Source: Rahnella aceris | GTDB taxonomy: Bacteria; Pseudomonadota; Gammaproteobacteria; Enterobacterales; Enterobacteriaceae | Assembly (NCBI RefSeq): GCF_011684115.1 | Contig: NZ_JAADJV010000001.1 | Coordinates: forward strand, 744,001 to 808,000 | Length of the DNA stretch: 64,000 nt | Reading direction: 5' to 3' | In this document: positions 18,354 through 27,942 of the stretch, one piece after another | Layout: the number at the start of each line of letters is the position of its first letter | How positions within the stretch are numbered: the first letter of the stretch is position 1 | Translations under genes and position numbers: made by a program | The notes under the pieces: generated by a model | The model's database searches: none | Seen by the model: only the letters and a program-made list of their open reading frames with translations | Told to the model about the DNA's origin: nothing

Positions 18354-19784
18354 TCATGCTGTCCTTTTGGCCTTCGGGTATTTCCACAACCAGCGGCCGC
18401 TGGCCATACGCCAGTAGAAAAACAGGCCGCGCACGATCCAGTCGAGGAACATTCCCAGCCAGATGCCGACTACGCCGAAACCCAGGACGATCCCGAGGAA
18501 ATAGCCCACCACAATACGGCAGCCCCACATCCCGAGCATAGAAACGTACATGGTAAAGCGGGCATCACGCGCTCCTTTCAGGCCCGCAGGCAATACCCAC
18601 GAGGCAGCCCAGAAAGGCATAAAGGCGGCGTTCAGCCAGATAAGGATTTTGACGACGTCGATAACATCCTGTTCGTTGGTGTAAAACCGTGCCAGCAAAC
18701 CGGCAAATGGCATTGAAAGGAAGGCCAGAACACACAGTCCGAAGGTGGAAAGCCAGAAAATATGGCGCAACTGGCGCTCAGATTGGGCAATTTGCCCTTT
18801 GCCCAGACGTGTTCCCACGATAATGGTCGAGGCAGAACCCAGCGCGTTGCCCGGCAGGTTGATCAGCGCCGCAATCGAGAAGGCGATAAAGTTACCGGCA
18901 ATCACATTGGTGCCCATGCCTGCGACAAAAACCTGCGTCAGTAATTTACCGCCGTTAAACAATACCGATTCGATACTGGCCGGAATACCAATGCCTAAGA
19001 CTTCGCGCAGAATGTTGGTATTGAGCGGCAGAAAATAGCTTTTCAGCGAGATTTTCAGGGACGGATTGAAACCAATCATCAGCACGAAAATGACGGCCAC
19101 CGCGCCGATATAACGTGAAATGGTCAGCCCCAGTCCGGCACCGATAAAGCCCAGACCGTGCCAGCCGAAACAACCATAGATCAGCACACTGCTGATCACC
19201 AGATTGAGGATGTTCATCCCGCCGTTAAGTAACATCGGTATTTTGGTGTTACCCGCACCACGCAAAGCACCGGAACCGATCAGGGCAATGGCTGCCGCCG
19301 GATAGCTCCAGCTGCTCATTTGCAGGTAAGACAGCGCCAGTTCTTTTACCTCCGGCTCGGCATTGCCGGCGATCATGTCGACAATTACATGTCCGGAAAA
19401 TTGCAGAAGTATCGCCAGCAGTACGGCAAAAACGGTCATGATCGCTAGTGACTGACGTGCTGCCGCACGGGCGCGCTCGTGGTCGAGTTTACCGAGGCTG
19501 AACGCCACGACGACGGTGGTACCAAGATCGACAGCGGCGAAGAATGAAATCACCACCATATTGAAACTGTCGGCCAGACCCACGCCTGCCATTGCTTCCT
19601 TGCCCAGCCAGCTGACCAGAAAAGTACTCAGTACGCCCATCAGCAGTACGCAGGCATTTTCGAAGAAAATAGGGACAGCGAGGGGCGTTATTTCGCGCCA
19701 GAACAACGTACGGTAAGAACGCCGTTTCGGATACCAGGGCGTGCGCTCGATGGCTTTGCGCAAAGAGACGATGACGTTTTGCAA
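18354..19784 (-). CDS. MATE-family multidrug/toxin efflux transporter (EmmdR/YeeO type)
   Basis: A 476-residue MATE exporter with twelve hydrophobic segments in two similar halves. The segments SGALRGAGNTKIPMLLN and LPAGLKGARDARFTMYVS are typical of the family, whose members expel cationic drugs against sodium or protons. The only start that keeps the N-terminal helix is TTG at 19784, with GGA 8 nt upstream; no ATG is available until residue 49. It is convergent with citB at a 10-nt gap and probably unrelated to citrate use. Confidence 0.85.
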   Translation of the reverse strand: MQNVIVSLRKAIERTPWYPKRRSYRTLFWREITPLAVPIFFENACVLLMGVLSTFLVSWLGKEAMAGVGLADSFNMVVISFFAAVDLGTTVVVAFSLGKLDHERARAAARQSLAIMTVFAVLLAILLQFSGHVIVDMIAGNAEPEVKELALSYLQMSSWSYPAAAIALIGSGALRGAGNTKIPMLLNGGMNILNLVISSVLIYGCFGWHGLGFIGAGLGLTISRYIGAVAVIFVLMIGFNPSLKISLKSYFLPLNTNILREVLGIGIPASIESVLFNGGKLLTQVFVAGMGTNVIAGNFIAFSIAALINLPGNALGSASTIIVGTRLGKGQIAQSERQLRHIFWLSTFGLCVLAFLSMPFAGLLARFYTNEQDVIDVVKILIWLNAAFMPFWAASWVLPAGLKGARDARFTMYVSMLGMWGCRIVVGYFLGIVLGFGVVGIWLGMFLDWIVRGLFFYWRMASGRWLWKYPKAKRTA

Positions 19785-20017
19785 GAGAATTCCAGTGTGG
19801 AAGAAAGTAGAACAGCGTTTTAATTTATGATGGTAAAAGACTCTGCATTATGCAAAGTCTTTTTTAGGAAATCCTTAATTCCCCGCCATATTTCGTGCCG
19901 CAGATGGGGGGGCTGCGGTTAATAACCCGAATCACTGACTTAATGTCAGCTCACCGGGATTATCAAACTTGCCGCCTGCCTGCAACACGAACTCTTTTAG
20001 GGGAATCAGAGTGGTTA

Positions 20018-21466
20018 TCAGCGGAAAGGGGGTTCGTTAAAGGTACGCAATTTGCGTGAATGCAGATGATCGCCCTCAGCGCGCAACAGGTCGATGGCAC
20101 AGATACCAATTTGCAGATGTTCTGAGATGGCGCCTTCGTAGAATTTGTTTGCCTGACCCGGCAGTTTGATTTCACCGTGCAACGGCTTATCCGATACGCA
20201 CAGCAGCGTGCCGTAAGGCACCCGGAAGCGGTATCCCTGCGCGGCGATGGTTGCACTTTCCATATCGACGGCGACGGCGCGGCTGAGATTAAAACGCAAT
20301 GCCGAGGCGGAATAACGCAATTCCCAGTTACGGTCATCGGTAGTCACCACCGTGCCGGTACGCAGGCGTTGCTTGACCAGCTCACCCGGCATGCCGCTCA
20401 TCATTTTGGTCGCGTCATACAAGGCACGTTGCACTTCAGCAATGCTTGGGATCGGGATATCCGGCGGCAGTACGGCATCCAGTACATGGTCGTCACGTAA
20501 ATAAGCGTGCGCCAGAACGTAATCACCGATCGACTGTGTTTCACGTAATCCGCCGCAGTGACCAATCATCAGCCAGACATGGGGACGCAGCACCGCCAGA
20601 TGGTCACAAATGGTTTTGGCGTTGGCAGGGCCGACGCCGATGTTCACCAGTGTAATCCCCGCACCGTCGCGGGCAATCAGATGATAGGCGGGCATCTGGT
20701 GTTTTTTCCAGGCCAGATCAGACACTGCCTGCTCAGGGTTTTGCGTTTCTGCCGTGATAAATACACTGCCCGCGCAGGCCAGTGCTTCATACGGGCTTTC
20801 CGGATCGGCAATTTGCGCACACGCCCAGCTGACAAACTCATCGACGTATCGGGTGTAGTTGGTGAATAGCACATATGGCTGAAAATGTTCGGTGAGCGTG
20901 CCGGTGTAATGGCGCAGGCGTGCCAGCGAGAAATCAGCGCGCAGCGCATTGAAATGCGACAGCGGGAAAGTGTCACCGGGATAATGCAGGCCGTCTGCGG
21001 TTTCATCGCCTATCTGCGACAGTTCTGTGGTCGGGAAATGCTTCGCCAGCCCGGCGCTCATCGACCGGTCAAGCGTCAGATCCGAGCCGTCAATCACATA
21101 CGAATAAGGGATCTCCTGCTGTGACGGCACCACTTCAATCACCGCATCATATTCCTCTTCCAGCAGGGAAAGCTGTTCCAGCAGATAATCACGGAACAGC
21201 TCAGGATGCGTGATGGTGTTGGCATAACGGCCCGGATGCGAAAAACGGCCATAAGCGCGGGTCGGGTTTTTGGCTGGCGTCACGCCATCCCAGCTGACCC
21301 GCAGTTCCGGATAAACAAACAGCCCGGCAGCACGCGCTGTGATATCAGGCAACGTACCCTGAACGATGAAATCTTTAATCGCATCCCGCAGGGCGGCCAC
21401 AGAGTCGTTGTACATCTTTTCGAGCTTCTCAATCGCCTGTGAGGGGGTGAGGGACTTGTTATCCAT
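20018..21466 (-). CDS. amn: AMP nucleosidase
   Basis: A 482-residue enzyme that splits AMP into adenine and ribose 5-phosphate. It has the Amn N-terminal domain and a C-terminal nucleoside-phosphorylase-like domain with GHCGGLRETQSIGDYVLAHA and AVDMESATIAAQGYRF. ATG 21466 gives MDNKSLTPSQAIEKLEKMY, the normal start, with AAAGGA about 8 nt before it; the open frame further upstream is not used. Length matches E. coli Amn. Confidence 0.95.
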   Translation of the reverse strand: MDNKSLTPSQAIEKLEKMYNDSVAALRDAIKDFIVQGTLPDITARAAGLFVYPELRVSWDGVTPAKNPTRAYGRFSHPGRYANTITHPELFRDYLLEQLSLLEEEYDAVIEVVPSQQEIPYSYVIDGSDLTLDRSMSAGLAKHFPTTELSQIGDETADGLHYPGDTFPLSHFNALRADFSLARLRHYTGTLTEHFQPYVLFTNYTRYVDEFVSWACAQIADPESPYEALACAGSVFITAETQNPEQAVSDLAWKKHQMPAYHLIARDGAGITLVNIGVGPANAKTICDHLAVLRPHVWLMIGHCGGLRETQSIGDYVLAHAYLRDDHVLDAVLPPDIPIPSIAEVQRALYDATKMMSGMPGELVKQRLRTGTVVTTDDRNWELRYSASALRFNLSRAVAVDMESATIAAQGYRFRVPYGTLLCVSDKPLHGEIKLPGQANKFYEGAISEHLQIGICAIDLLRAEGDHLHSRKLRTFNEPPFR

Positions 21467-21593
21467 ACGCTTTTCCTTTGGGCTTCGTTTATCGTCATTC
21501 ATTCTAAATATGGCTTGTCTGCACGGTGTCGCCAATGTTTTATTAGGGTACAAGAGCCGGATGGTGCTTTTATGAACGAACAGGGGGAAGTGA

Positions 21594-22235
21594 ATGATTC
21601 GGGTATGGGGCAGAAAAACGTCGTCAAATGTGCAGGCGCTGATGTGGTGTATCGGGGAATTAGGGCTGGAGTATGAGCGGTTTGACATCGGCCATAAATA
21701 CGGGGGGAATGACACCCCGGAATTTCTGGCGATGAACCCCAATGGCACGGTTCCTGTGATCCGCGATGGTGAAGGCCAGCCGCTGTGGGAAACCGGCGCC
21801 ATCCTGCGTTATCTGGCAGGAAAATACGGTGCTGATGAATTCTGGCCGCAGGATCCTGAACGGCGAGCCGAAACCGATAAATGGACGGAATGGGCAAAAA
21901 TCAGCGTAGCGATGAATTTCACTGCGCCGGTGTTCTGGATGGTGGTGAGAACGGCGGCTAAAGATCAGGATCATCAGGCATTAGAAAAATCATTGCAGAA
22001 TCTGAACAAGAAGCTGGCGATTGCCGAAGCGCAGATTGCCCGGCATGGCTACCTTGCCGGAAGCGCATTCACACTGGCCGATATTCAGTTTGGACACAGT
22101 TTGTATCGCTATTTCGATATTGCCATTGAACGGCCGTCCTTCCCGGCTATTGAACAATATTATGAAAAACTCACACAGCGTCCGGCATTTGCGGAACATG
22201 TGATGATCTCTTACGAGGAACTGCGGGTGGTATAA
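21594..22235 (+). CDS. Glutathione S-transferase family protein
   Basis: A 213-residue GST. The N-terminal thioredoxin-like domain carries a likely catalytic Ser (RKTSSNVQ, residues 10-11) and the glutathione-binding NPNGTVPVI and ETGAILRYLA. The C-terminal helical domain includes GSAFTLADIQFG. The gene is divergent from amn and ends in a strong terminator. Confidence 0.88.
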   Translation: MIRVWGRKTSSNVQALMWCIGELGLEYERFDIGHKYGGNDTPEFLAMNPNGTVPVIRDGEGQPLWETGAILRYLAGKYGADEFWPQDPERRAETDKWTEWAKISVAMNFTAPVFWMVVRTAAKDQDHQALEKSLQNLNKKLAIAEAQIARHGYLAGSAFTLADIQFGHSLYRYFDIAIERPSFPAIEQYYEKLTQRPAFAEHVMISYEELRVV

Positions 22236-22252
22236 ATCTGTTTCAGGTGCAA

Positions 22253-22285
22253 AAAAGCCCGCTTAATATTTTTAAGCGGGCTTTT
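22253..22285. terminator. Bidirectional rho-independent terminator
   Basis: A perfect 13-bp stem (AAAAGCCCGCTTA with its complement, arms 22253-22265 and 22273-22285) with T on both outer sides. It lies between the convergent GST and MFS genes and can serve both. Confidence 0.9.
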
Positions 22286-22301
22286 CTACATGGCCTGCGG
22301 T

Positions 22302-23621
22302 TCAGCGCGGTGCAGGTGTCTTCATAAACATCGCCGTCAGGGCAGAAAGCAAACAGCCAGCCATCAGATAAATGGCGACGGAATGCCATTCACCGCCGGA
22401 GAAATTCAGCAATGCGGCGGCAATAAACGGTGTAAATCCGCCGCCCACGACGCTGGCGACCTGATAACCGACACCCGCACCGCTGTAGCGGTAACCTGCA
22501 CCAAACATTTCCGTGAACATCGGTTGCTGGACGCAGACCACCATATCGTGAGCGATATTTGCCAGCAGCAGCGAGAAGATCACCACCCCGGCAATGGAGC
22601 GGGCTTCCAGCGCCATAAAGAACGGGAAGGCGCTCATCGCGCCGACGAGTGCGCCGGTAATGTAAATGCGGCGACGGCCGAAACGGTCTGCCAGCCAGGC
22701 GAATAACGGGATCGTCAGGCAACTGATACCGCCGACCAGCAGCCCGATATTCAGAAACAGCTCACGCGACATCCCCAGATTATGCGTCGAGTAGTTAAGG
22801 GCGAACGCCGTGACAATGTACATCGTCAGCAGTTCGCACAGGCGCAGGAGGATGATTTTCAAAAATGCGCCGGGATGGCGCAACAGCGCTTCAAATACCG
22901 GTAGCCGCTTTTTTGCTGCTTTGGGGAGCTTTTCCTGAGCACGTTCGAACTCGACCGACTCTTCCATGCCATTGCGCACCCATAGCGCGCCCAGCACCAG
23001 CACCACACTGAACAAAAATGGCAAACGCCAGCCCCAGCTGAGGAACTGCGCATCAGTGGTCAGGCTGCTGATCAGTGACACCAGTCCGGTCGCCAGCAAC
23101 AGGCCGACGCCGTATCCCATCTGTATCCCGCTGCTGTAGAACGCCTTTTTACCGGAAGGTGCACTTTCCACCGCCAGCAGTGCCGCGCCACCCCATTCGC
23201 CGCCCACGGCAAATCCCTGAATGGCGCGCAAGGTGACCAGCAGCGCCGGAGCCCACCAGCCAATCGTCGCGAAAGAGGGAAGAATACCGATGCACGCGGT
23301 GGCAATGCCCATGATCCAGACGGTCATCATCAGCATCCGCTTACGACCCAGGCGATCGCCGAAATGTCCGAAGACAATGCCGCCGAGCGGGCGGAAGAGA
23401 AAGCCGACGCCGAAAGTAGCAAATGCGGCGAGTGTGCCCATTGCCGGGTCGATTTGCGGAAAAAATTCGCTGTTAAACACTAATGCTGCGGTGATGCCGT
23501 AGAGCAAAAAATCAAACCAGTCTACGACTGCGCCGACGAAGCTGCCCCAGGCAGCCCGGCGGGCACGGTGATATGAAGGTATCTCCTCATCGGGGTGGGG
23601 GGCGGTGAGCATGGAGTCCAT
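22302..23621 (-). CDS. MFS transporter, metabolite:proton symporter (MHS) family
   Basis: A 439-residue twelve-helix transporter. DWFDFLLYG in helix 1 and GHFGDRLGRKRML in the first cytoplasmic loop are hallmarks of the MHS group (ShiA, YhjE, ProP relatives). The substrate cannot be read from sequence; members import organic acids or osmolytes. ATG 23621 has AGGA 7 nt upstream. Confidence 0.85.
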   Translation of the reverse strand: MDSMLTAPHPDEEIPSYHRARRAAWGSFVGAVVDWFDFLLYGITAALVFNSEFFPQIDPAMGTLAAFATFGVGFLFRPLGGIVFGHFGDRLGRKRMLMMTVWIMGIATACIGILPSFATIGWWAPALLVTLRAIQGFAVGGEWGGAALLAVESAPSGKKAFYSSGIQMGYGVGLLLATGLVSLISSLTTDAQFLSWGWRLPFLFSVVLVLGALWVRNGMEESVEFERAQEKLPKAAKKRLPVFEALLRHPGAFLKIILLRLCELLTMYIVTAFALNYSTHNLGMSRELFLNIGLLVGGISCLTIPLFAWLADRFGRRRIYITGALVGAMSAFPFFMALEARSIAGVVIFSLLLANIAHDMVVCVQQPMFTEMFGAGYRYSGAGVGYQVASVVGGGFTPFIAAALLNFSGGEWHSVAIYLMAGCLLSALTAMFMKTPAPR

Positions 23622-23825
23622 AATTGTCCTGTCTGTTCGTCAGATTTCTAAAATTTTTCGTTATTAAAATCGGTTAAAGGCCGTTTACCTGGCTGGAACG
23701 CAGCAAAATAAAAACCGCTACTGAGACTACAGCGTCAAACGTCAGGTTAAAAACGCTTTTGCAAAGCGGGAGGGCAATTTAATGCAGGGAATGTGCCGGG
23801 CGGGGTGTTAAAAAGGATTTCGCTT

Positions 23826-24524
23826 TCAGAACGGGCTGGCATGGCGGGCTTCGATCCGTTCTCCGCTGACGGGATGAAAAAAATGCAGTTCACTGGCGTG
23901 CAGCATCAGTCGCGGAGTCTGTTCCGTGCCCGGCAGCAGGCGTCCGCCATACAAATCACAGCCCAAAATCGGGTGGCCCAGATACTGACAGTGAATGCGA
24001 AGCTGATGAGTGCGCCCGGTTTGCGGAGTCAGCAGTACCCGCGTCAGTGGCAGTAATTCGCCGTTTTCCTGCTCACGATAAAAGCGCTCAACCACCTGAT
24101 AGCCGGAGCGGGCGGGCTTGCCGTGGACGGCGCAAATTGACATCAGGGGAAACAGTGCAGGGTCTTTGGCGATCGGCGCGTCTGTCACTCCCTCGTTATG
24201 TTGCAGATGCCCGCAAAGCAATGCGCTGTACACTTTGGTCACCGTGCGCTGGCTGAATTGATGGCAGAGGGCGGCATTGATAGCCTTATTACGCGCAATC
24301 ACCATCAGCCCGGACGTGCCGAAATCCAGACGGTGAACCAGCGTACAGCCGGGAAATATCTTTACCAGCCGGTGATGTACGGAATCCAGATTTTGCGGAT
24401 TTTTCCCCGAGAGGCTGAGCAGTCCGGTGGGTTTATTGATAAGCACCAGATGCTCGTCCTGATACAGCGTCTCGATCTGGCCATGGCACGGCGGGGCAAT
24501 AAAAGTATCGATAATCGCAGACAT
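23826..24524 (-). CDS. RluA-family RNA pseudouridine synthase
   Basis: A 232-residue pseudouridine synthase. The catalytic aspartate is D67 in HRLDFGTSG, and the later motif TGRTHQLRIH is conserved. No S4 domain is present, as in RluA and TruC. The RNA target is not evident. It stands alone between an MFS gene and a LysR regulator. Confidence 0.88.
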   Translation of the reverse strand: MSAIIDTFIAPPCHGQIETLYQDEHLVLINKPTGLLSLSGKNPQNLDSVHHRLVKIFPGCTLVHRLDFGTSGLMVIARNKAINAALCHQFSQRTVTKVYSALLCGHLQHNEGVTDAPIAKDPALFPLMSICAVHGKPARSGYQVVERFYREQENGELLPLTRVLLTPQTGRTHQLRIHCQYLGHPILGCDLYGGRLLPGTEQTPRLMLHASELHFFHPVSGERIEARHASPF

Positions 24525-24674
24525 CAGGATACCCGGATGAAGAGTGGGAGCGGATGATAACGAATTTTAAACCGGCTGGCGAATCGGTAAGGTTCGCCTG
24601 GGTGAGACAGGTTGCTGATGTTGTCTGTGTGGCTAATTTTAGTCTGCAATTCTCTGGTCAATAAACGAGATAAT

Positions 24675-25583
24675 TCAAGTATCCAGATGGGGTTGCATCA
24701 GTTTCTCAAACCATGCATGAAAAACAGCCAGTCTCCGGGATCGCTGGCGGCGATGCGGATAGATCAGTGATACCGGCATAGACGCTGCCCGGTAATCTGG
24801 CAGGACCTCAGTCAGTTCCCCTGAATCCAGAAGATGCTGAACATCGAAGCGGGGGATTTGGATCAGCCCAAGGCCTGCAAGGCAGCAGGCGATATAACTT
24901 TCTGCATTGTTAACCCCAACCTGGTGGGGGACGCTGACACTGTGTATATGTCCGTCCTTTGACTGATACTGCCAGGGTAACTCTTTACCCGTTCTTGATG
25001 AAATATAACCGATGGCCAGATGCTCCCCGACGAGATCGTCCGGCTGGGAGGGCAGGCCATGTTCGCTCAGATATGCAGGGCTGGCGCAGTTGATCAGGGT
25101 TATGTGACCCAGGGAGCGTACGACTAAACTGCTGTCATGCAATACGCCCACACGGATAGCGCAATCCACGCCGTCCTGTACCAAATCGATAGCCCTGTCC
25201 GATGACCCCAGAACCAGCTGTAAATGGGGGTGGCACCGCAATAACTCTGGCAGGGCCGGGGCAATCAGGCGACGGGCAATGCGGCTGGGGACATCGATGG
25301 TCAGCTTCCCTGAGGCCTGGCGCTGGCTGAGCTGAAATGACTGGTCGATATCCTCTACTTCTGCCAGTAAAGGGCGCACCCGTTCGAGCAATTGCTCGCC
25401 GTCGGTAGTCAGCCGCACTGTGCGGGTGGTGCGGTGCAACAGCCTCACGCCCAGTTGCGATTCTAATTGCTGGATGGCGGCAGAAACGGAGGCTCGCGGC
25501 ACAGAGAGTGCGCTGGCGGCCCGAACAAAGCTTCCCATTTCTGCGACCTGCGTGAATACGCGATATTGGTTGAACCTGTCCAT
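24675..25583 (-). CDS. LysR-family transcriptional regulator
   Basis: A 302-residue LysR-type regulator. Winged helix-turn-helix at residues 5-65 (RAASALSVPRASVSAAIQQL; RTTRTVRLT) and a C-terminal effector domain. It lies downstream of the SDR gene on the same strand, so regulation of that gene is possible but not shown. The effector is unknown. Confidence 0.85.
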   Translation of the reverse strand: MDRFNQYRVFTQVAEMGSFVRAASALSVPRASVSAAIQQLESQLGVRLLHRTTRTVRLTTDGEQLLERVRPLLAEVEDIDQSFQLSQRQASGKLTIDVPSRIARRLIAPALPELLRCHPHLQLVLGSSDRAIDLVQDGVDCAIRVGVLHDSSLVVRSLGHITLINCASPAYLSEHGLPSQPDDLVGEHLAIGYISSRTGKELPWQYQSKDGHIHSVSVPHQVGVNNAESYIACCLAGLGLIQIPRFDVQHLLDSGELTEVLPDYRAASMPVSLIYPHRRQRSRRLAVFHAWFEKLMQPHLDT

Positions 25584-25716
25584 CTTTAATATCTCGTTGT
25601 TATACCTGACAAAGGAAATTCGCTATTGCTCTTTGTCTGCGGCAGGGACGGGGATATTCCAGGGCCTTCAGCATATCACCCATCCTTTTTACAGTCCGAT
25701 ATTCAGATGTCATCGG

Positions 25717-26490
25717 TTATTTGGTGGTATAGCCGCCGTTGATCAGAATAGTCTGGCCGGTGATCCACCAGCCATCGCTCACCAGATGGCGAATGAAAGG
25801 CACCACGTCTTCAATATCGGTCAGGCCTGTTTTGCTGAAAGGAGAGAGTGCTGCTGCAGTTTTATGATATGCCACCGCGTCAGCGCCTTCAGCAGGATAA
25901 AAGAAAGGGGTATCCATCGGACCTGGTCCTACCGCCGTGACCGAAATACCGCGCGCGCCAAACTCTTTGGACGCTGCCCGTGTGTAATGCTCCACCGGGG
26001 CTTTCGTGCCTGCATACGCGGCGTAAAACGGGGTAAAGGCACCCAGAAGTGAGGTGACTACCGTGCAGATTTTACCGTTGTCGTTGAGATTTTTACCGGC
26101 TTCTTTGAGGAAAAAGAAAGCCGTTTTCGAGTTAACGGATGTCATCTCGTCGTATTCAGTTTCGCTTATTTCCGCCATGGGTTTTTTGAGGACTTTGCCC
26201 ACGGTGTTGATAGCGATATCCGGCTTGCCAACGGCGGCGATGGTGTCAGCAAAGAGTTTTTCGACGGCTGCAGCGGTCGTCAAATCTGCCTGCAATGCCA
26301 CCGCCCTGGCTCCGGCGGCTTCGATGGCGGCCAGCGTTTCATCAGCATCTGCTTTTGAGGAGGCGCTGTTGTAATGAATGGCGATGGCTTTCGCCCCCTG
26401 AGCGGCTAAATCGCGGGCGATCAAACCGCCGAGATTTTTAGCACCGCCTGCGATGATCACAACTTTGCCTTTAACAGAATGGTCTGCCAT
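25717..26490 (-). CDS. SDR-family oxidoreductase
   Basis: A 257-residue short-chain dehydrogenase/reductase. The cofactor motif is the variant AGGAKNLGG and the active-site pair is Y-x-x-x-K in YAAYAGTKAPV, with the preceding Ser in VVTSLLG. The C-terminal GQTILINGGY is typical. AAGGAG precedes the ATG. An NAD(P)-dependent alcohol or carbonyl reaction is expected; the substrate is unknown. Confidence 0.85.
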   Translation of the reverse strand: MADHSVKGKVVIIAGGAKNLGGLIARDLAAQGAKAIAIHYNSASSKADADETLAAIEAAGARAVALQADLTTAAAVEKLFADTIAAVGKPDIAINTVGKVLKKPMAEISETEYDEMTSVNSKTAFFFLKEAGKNLNDNGKICTVVTSLLGAFTPFYAAYAGTKAPVEHYTRAASKEFGARGISVTAVGPGPMDTPFFYPAEGADAVAYHKTAAALSPFSKTGLTDIEDVVPFIRHLVSDGWWITGQTILINGGYTTK

Positions 26491-26681
26491 GGTGTGCTCC
26501 TTAGGTATTTGTCAGAAAGTTGAGTCTAGACATTAATCCCGTGAAAATAAGCACTCCAACGCTGAATAGACAATCCAGAAAATCAGTCTAATTCACTACC
26601 CGATAAGGTTCCTGAACGCTTTCTGCGGACAATTCTCAGGCCCGTTATATTTTCCATTCTTTTAAAAGCGGCTGATCATAT

Positions 26682-27698
26682 TCATCTGCTTTTACTGTGG
26701 TTTTTTACTGATTCACGAAGGAGTAACGGACTTTCAACTGCCACAGTATTCTTATGACACTCACCGTTAATAATATGAAGCGCACTAAGGCGTCCTATCT
26801 CGTAATGGGGTAATTGCACGGTCGAGAGGGGGGGTAAGAATAGATCGCCAATACCCACCATATTATCGTAGCCAAGCACCGCAACATCATCAGGGATCCT
26901 TAAGCCCTGTGACAGCAGCGTCTGATAGACCATAAATGCAATACGATCGTTTCCACACACCACTGAATCGAATTGAGGTTTGCCCTGGTTAATATGGGCC
27001 AAAAGCATGTCGGGAATATCGTGATAATGCTCATCGCCATATTCCATGTAATGGTGGTCGAGCGTATCAGGAGCTATACCGGCTTGCGTGCATGCCTGCT
27101 CCAGCCCTTTGCGGCGTCTGACAGTCGCAAGATGGTTGGCAGGCAAATGTAAGCAGAGCGGGCGACGATAGCCTGCAGATAAAAGTGCCCGCACCGCAAC
27201 ATACTGTCCATGTTCATCATCGGGAATATAACTCGCTACCTGCTGATGCAGGCTTTCACAGTTGGCCAGCACACAGGGGAGGTTTAACAACTTTCCGGGC
27301 AGCGGTACCTGCCGCAATCCCATGGTGGTATAGATAATGCCATCCGGGCGATGTGAGAGAAGCAGATCAACGATTTTTTCCGGGCTGTCATCGGAAAACA
27401 TGTTAACCACAAAGCTGTTCCAGCCATGCGCACGTGCGGTTTCTTCGATGGAGAGTGTGATTTCCACTGAAAAGGGGGTGGTCACAGTATCAAGTGCCAG
27501 CACACCGATGGTTTTTGCAATCGCGTGAGCGCCACGTATTTTTTTTGCCGATAAATCGGGCACGTAATTAGTGGCGTCGATAGCGGACTGTACGCGAGCC
27601 AGGGTCTCCGGCTTCAGGCGTTCCGGGGAGTTTAATGCCCTGGAAACCGTCATCAGCGACACGTTTGCCAGTTTTGCCACATCTTTCAGGGATGCCAT
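26682..27698 (-). CDS. cscR: Sucrose operon repressor CscR
   Basis: A 338-residue LacI-family repressor. The N-terminus MASLKDVAKLANVSLMTVSR and the segments DGIIYTTMGLR, LANCES and LFLPPLSTVQLPH match E. coli CscR very closely. It is divergent from cscB, with two LacI-type palindromes between them. In E. coli CscR represses the csc genes until sucrose or fructose is present. Confidence 0.92.
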   Translation of the reverse strand: MASLKDVAKLANVSLMTVSRALNSPERLKPETLARVQSAIDATNYVPDLSAKKIRGAHAIAKTIGVLALDTVTTPFSVEITLSIEETARAHGWNSFVVNMFSDDSPEKIVDLLLSHRPDGIIYTTMGLRQVPLPGKLLNLPCVLANCESLHQQVASYIPDDEHGQYVAVRALLSAGYRRPLCLHLPANHLATVRRRKGLEQACTQAGIAPDTLDHHYMEYGDEHYHDIPDMLLAHINQGKPQFDSVVCGNDRIAFMVYQTLLSQGLRIPDDVAVLGYDNMVGIGDLFLPPLSTVQLPHYEIGRLSALHIINGECHKNTVAVESPLLLRESVKNHSKSR

Positions 27699-27836
27699 TC
27701 TTCTCGCTCCAAACTTGTCACTACGCGACAGGCTATAAAACTAACTTGCTGATGTAAAAGGATCATACGTGATTTTGGACTGCGTGTGTCGTTTGCTGTA
27801 AACCCGAAAAGTTGATCATGATCTCACACTGATAAT

Positions 27837-27848
27837 GTTAACGTTAAC
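27837..27848. promoter_or_regulatory. LacI-type operator 1, csc region
   Basis: GTTAACGTTAAC is a perfect 12-bp palindrome centred on CG, the usual form of a LacI/GalR-family operator. Its centre lies 64 bp from the centre of the second operator. Confidence 0.75.
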
Positions 27849-27851
27849 TTT

Positions 27852-27867
27852 TGTGATTAACATCTAG
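27852..27867. promoter_or_regulatory. CRP-binding-site candidate, csc region
   Basis: TGTGA-TTAACA-TCTAG has one perfect and one partial half-site of the CRP consensus. It lies between the two operators, upstream of cscB. Confidence 0.4.
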
Positions 27868-27898
27868 AATCGCCGTAAAACGGCATGCGTTTTATTTT

Positions 27899-27914
27899 AT
27901 GTTAACGTTATCAT
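27899..27914. promoter_or_regulatory. LacI-type operator 2, csc region
   Basis: ATGTTAACGTTATCAT repeats the GTTAACGTTA core of operator 1 with an imperfect right arm. It is about 30 bp before the cscB start, where bound repressor would block the promoter. Confidence 0.7.
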
Positions 27915-27942
27915 TTGCGCTCCACCTCAGCATGAGATTGCC

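Noticed and set aside
27811..27828. A second CRP-like site (TGATC before TCACA) in the csc region
   Set aside because: Only two of five bases fit in the left half-site at correct spacing.
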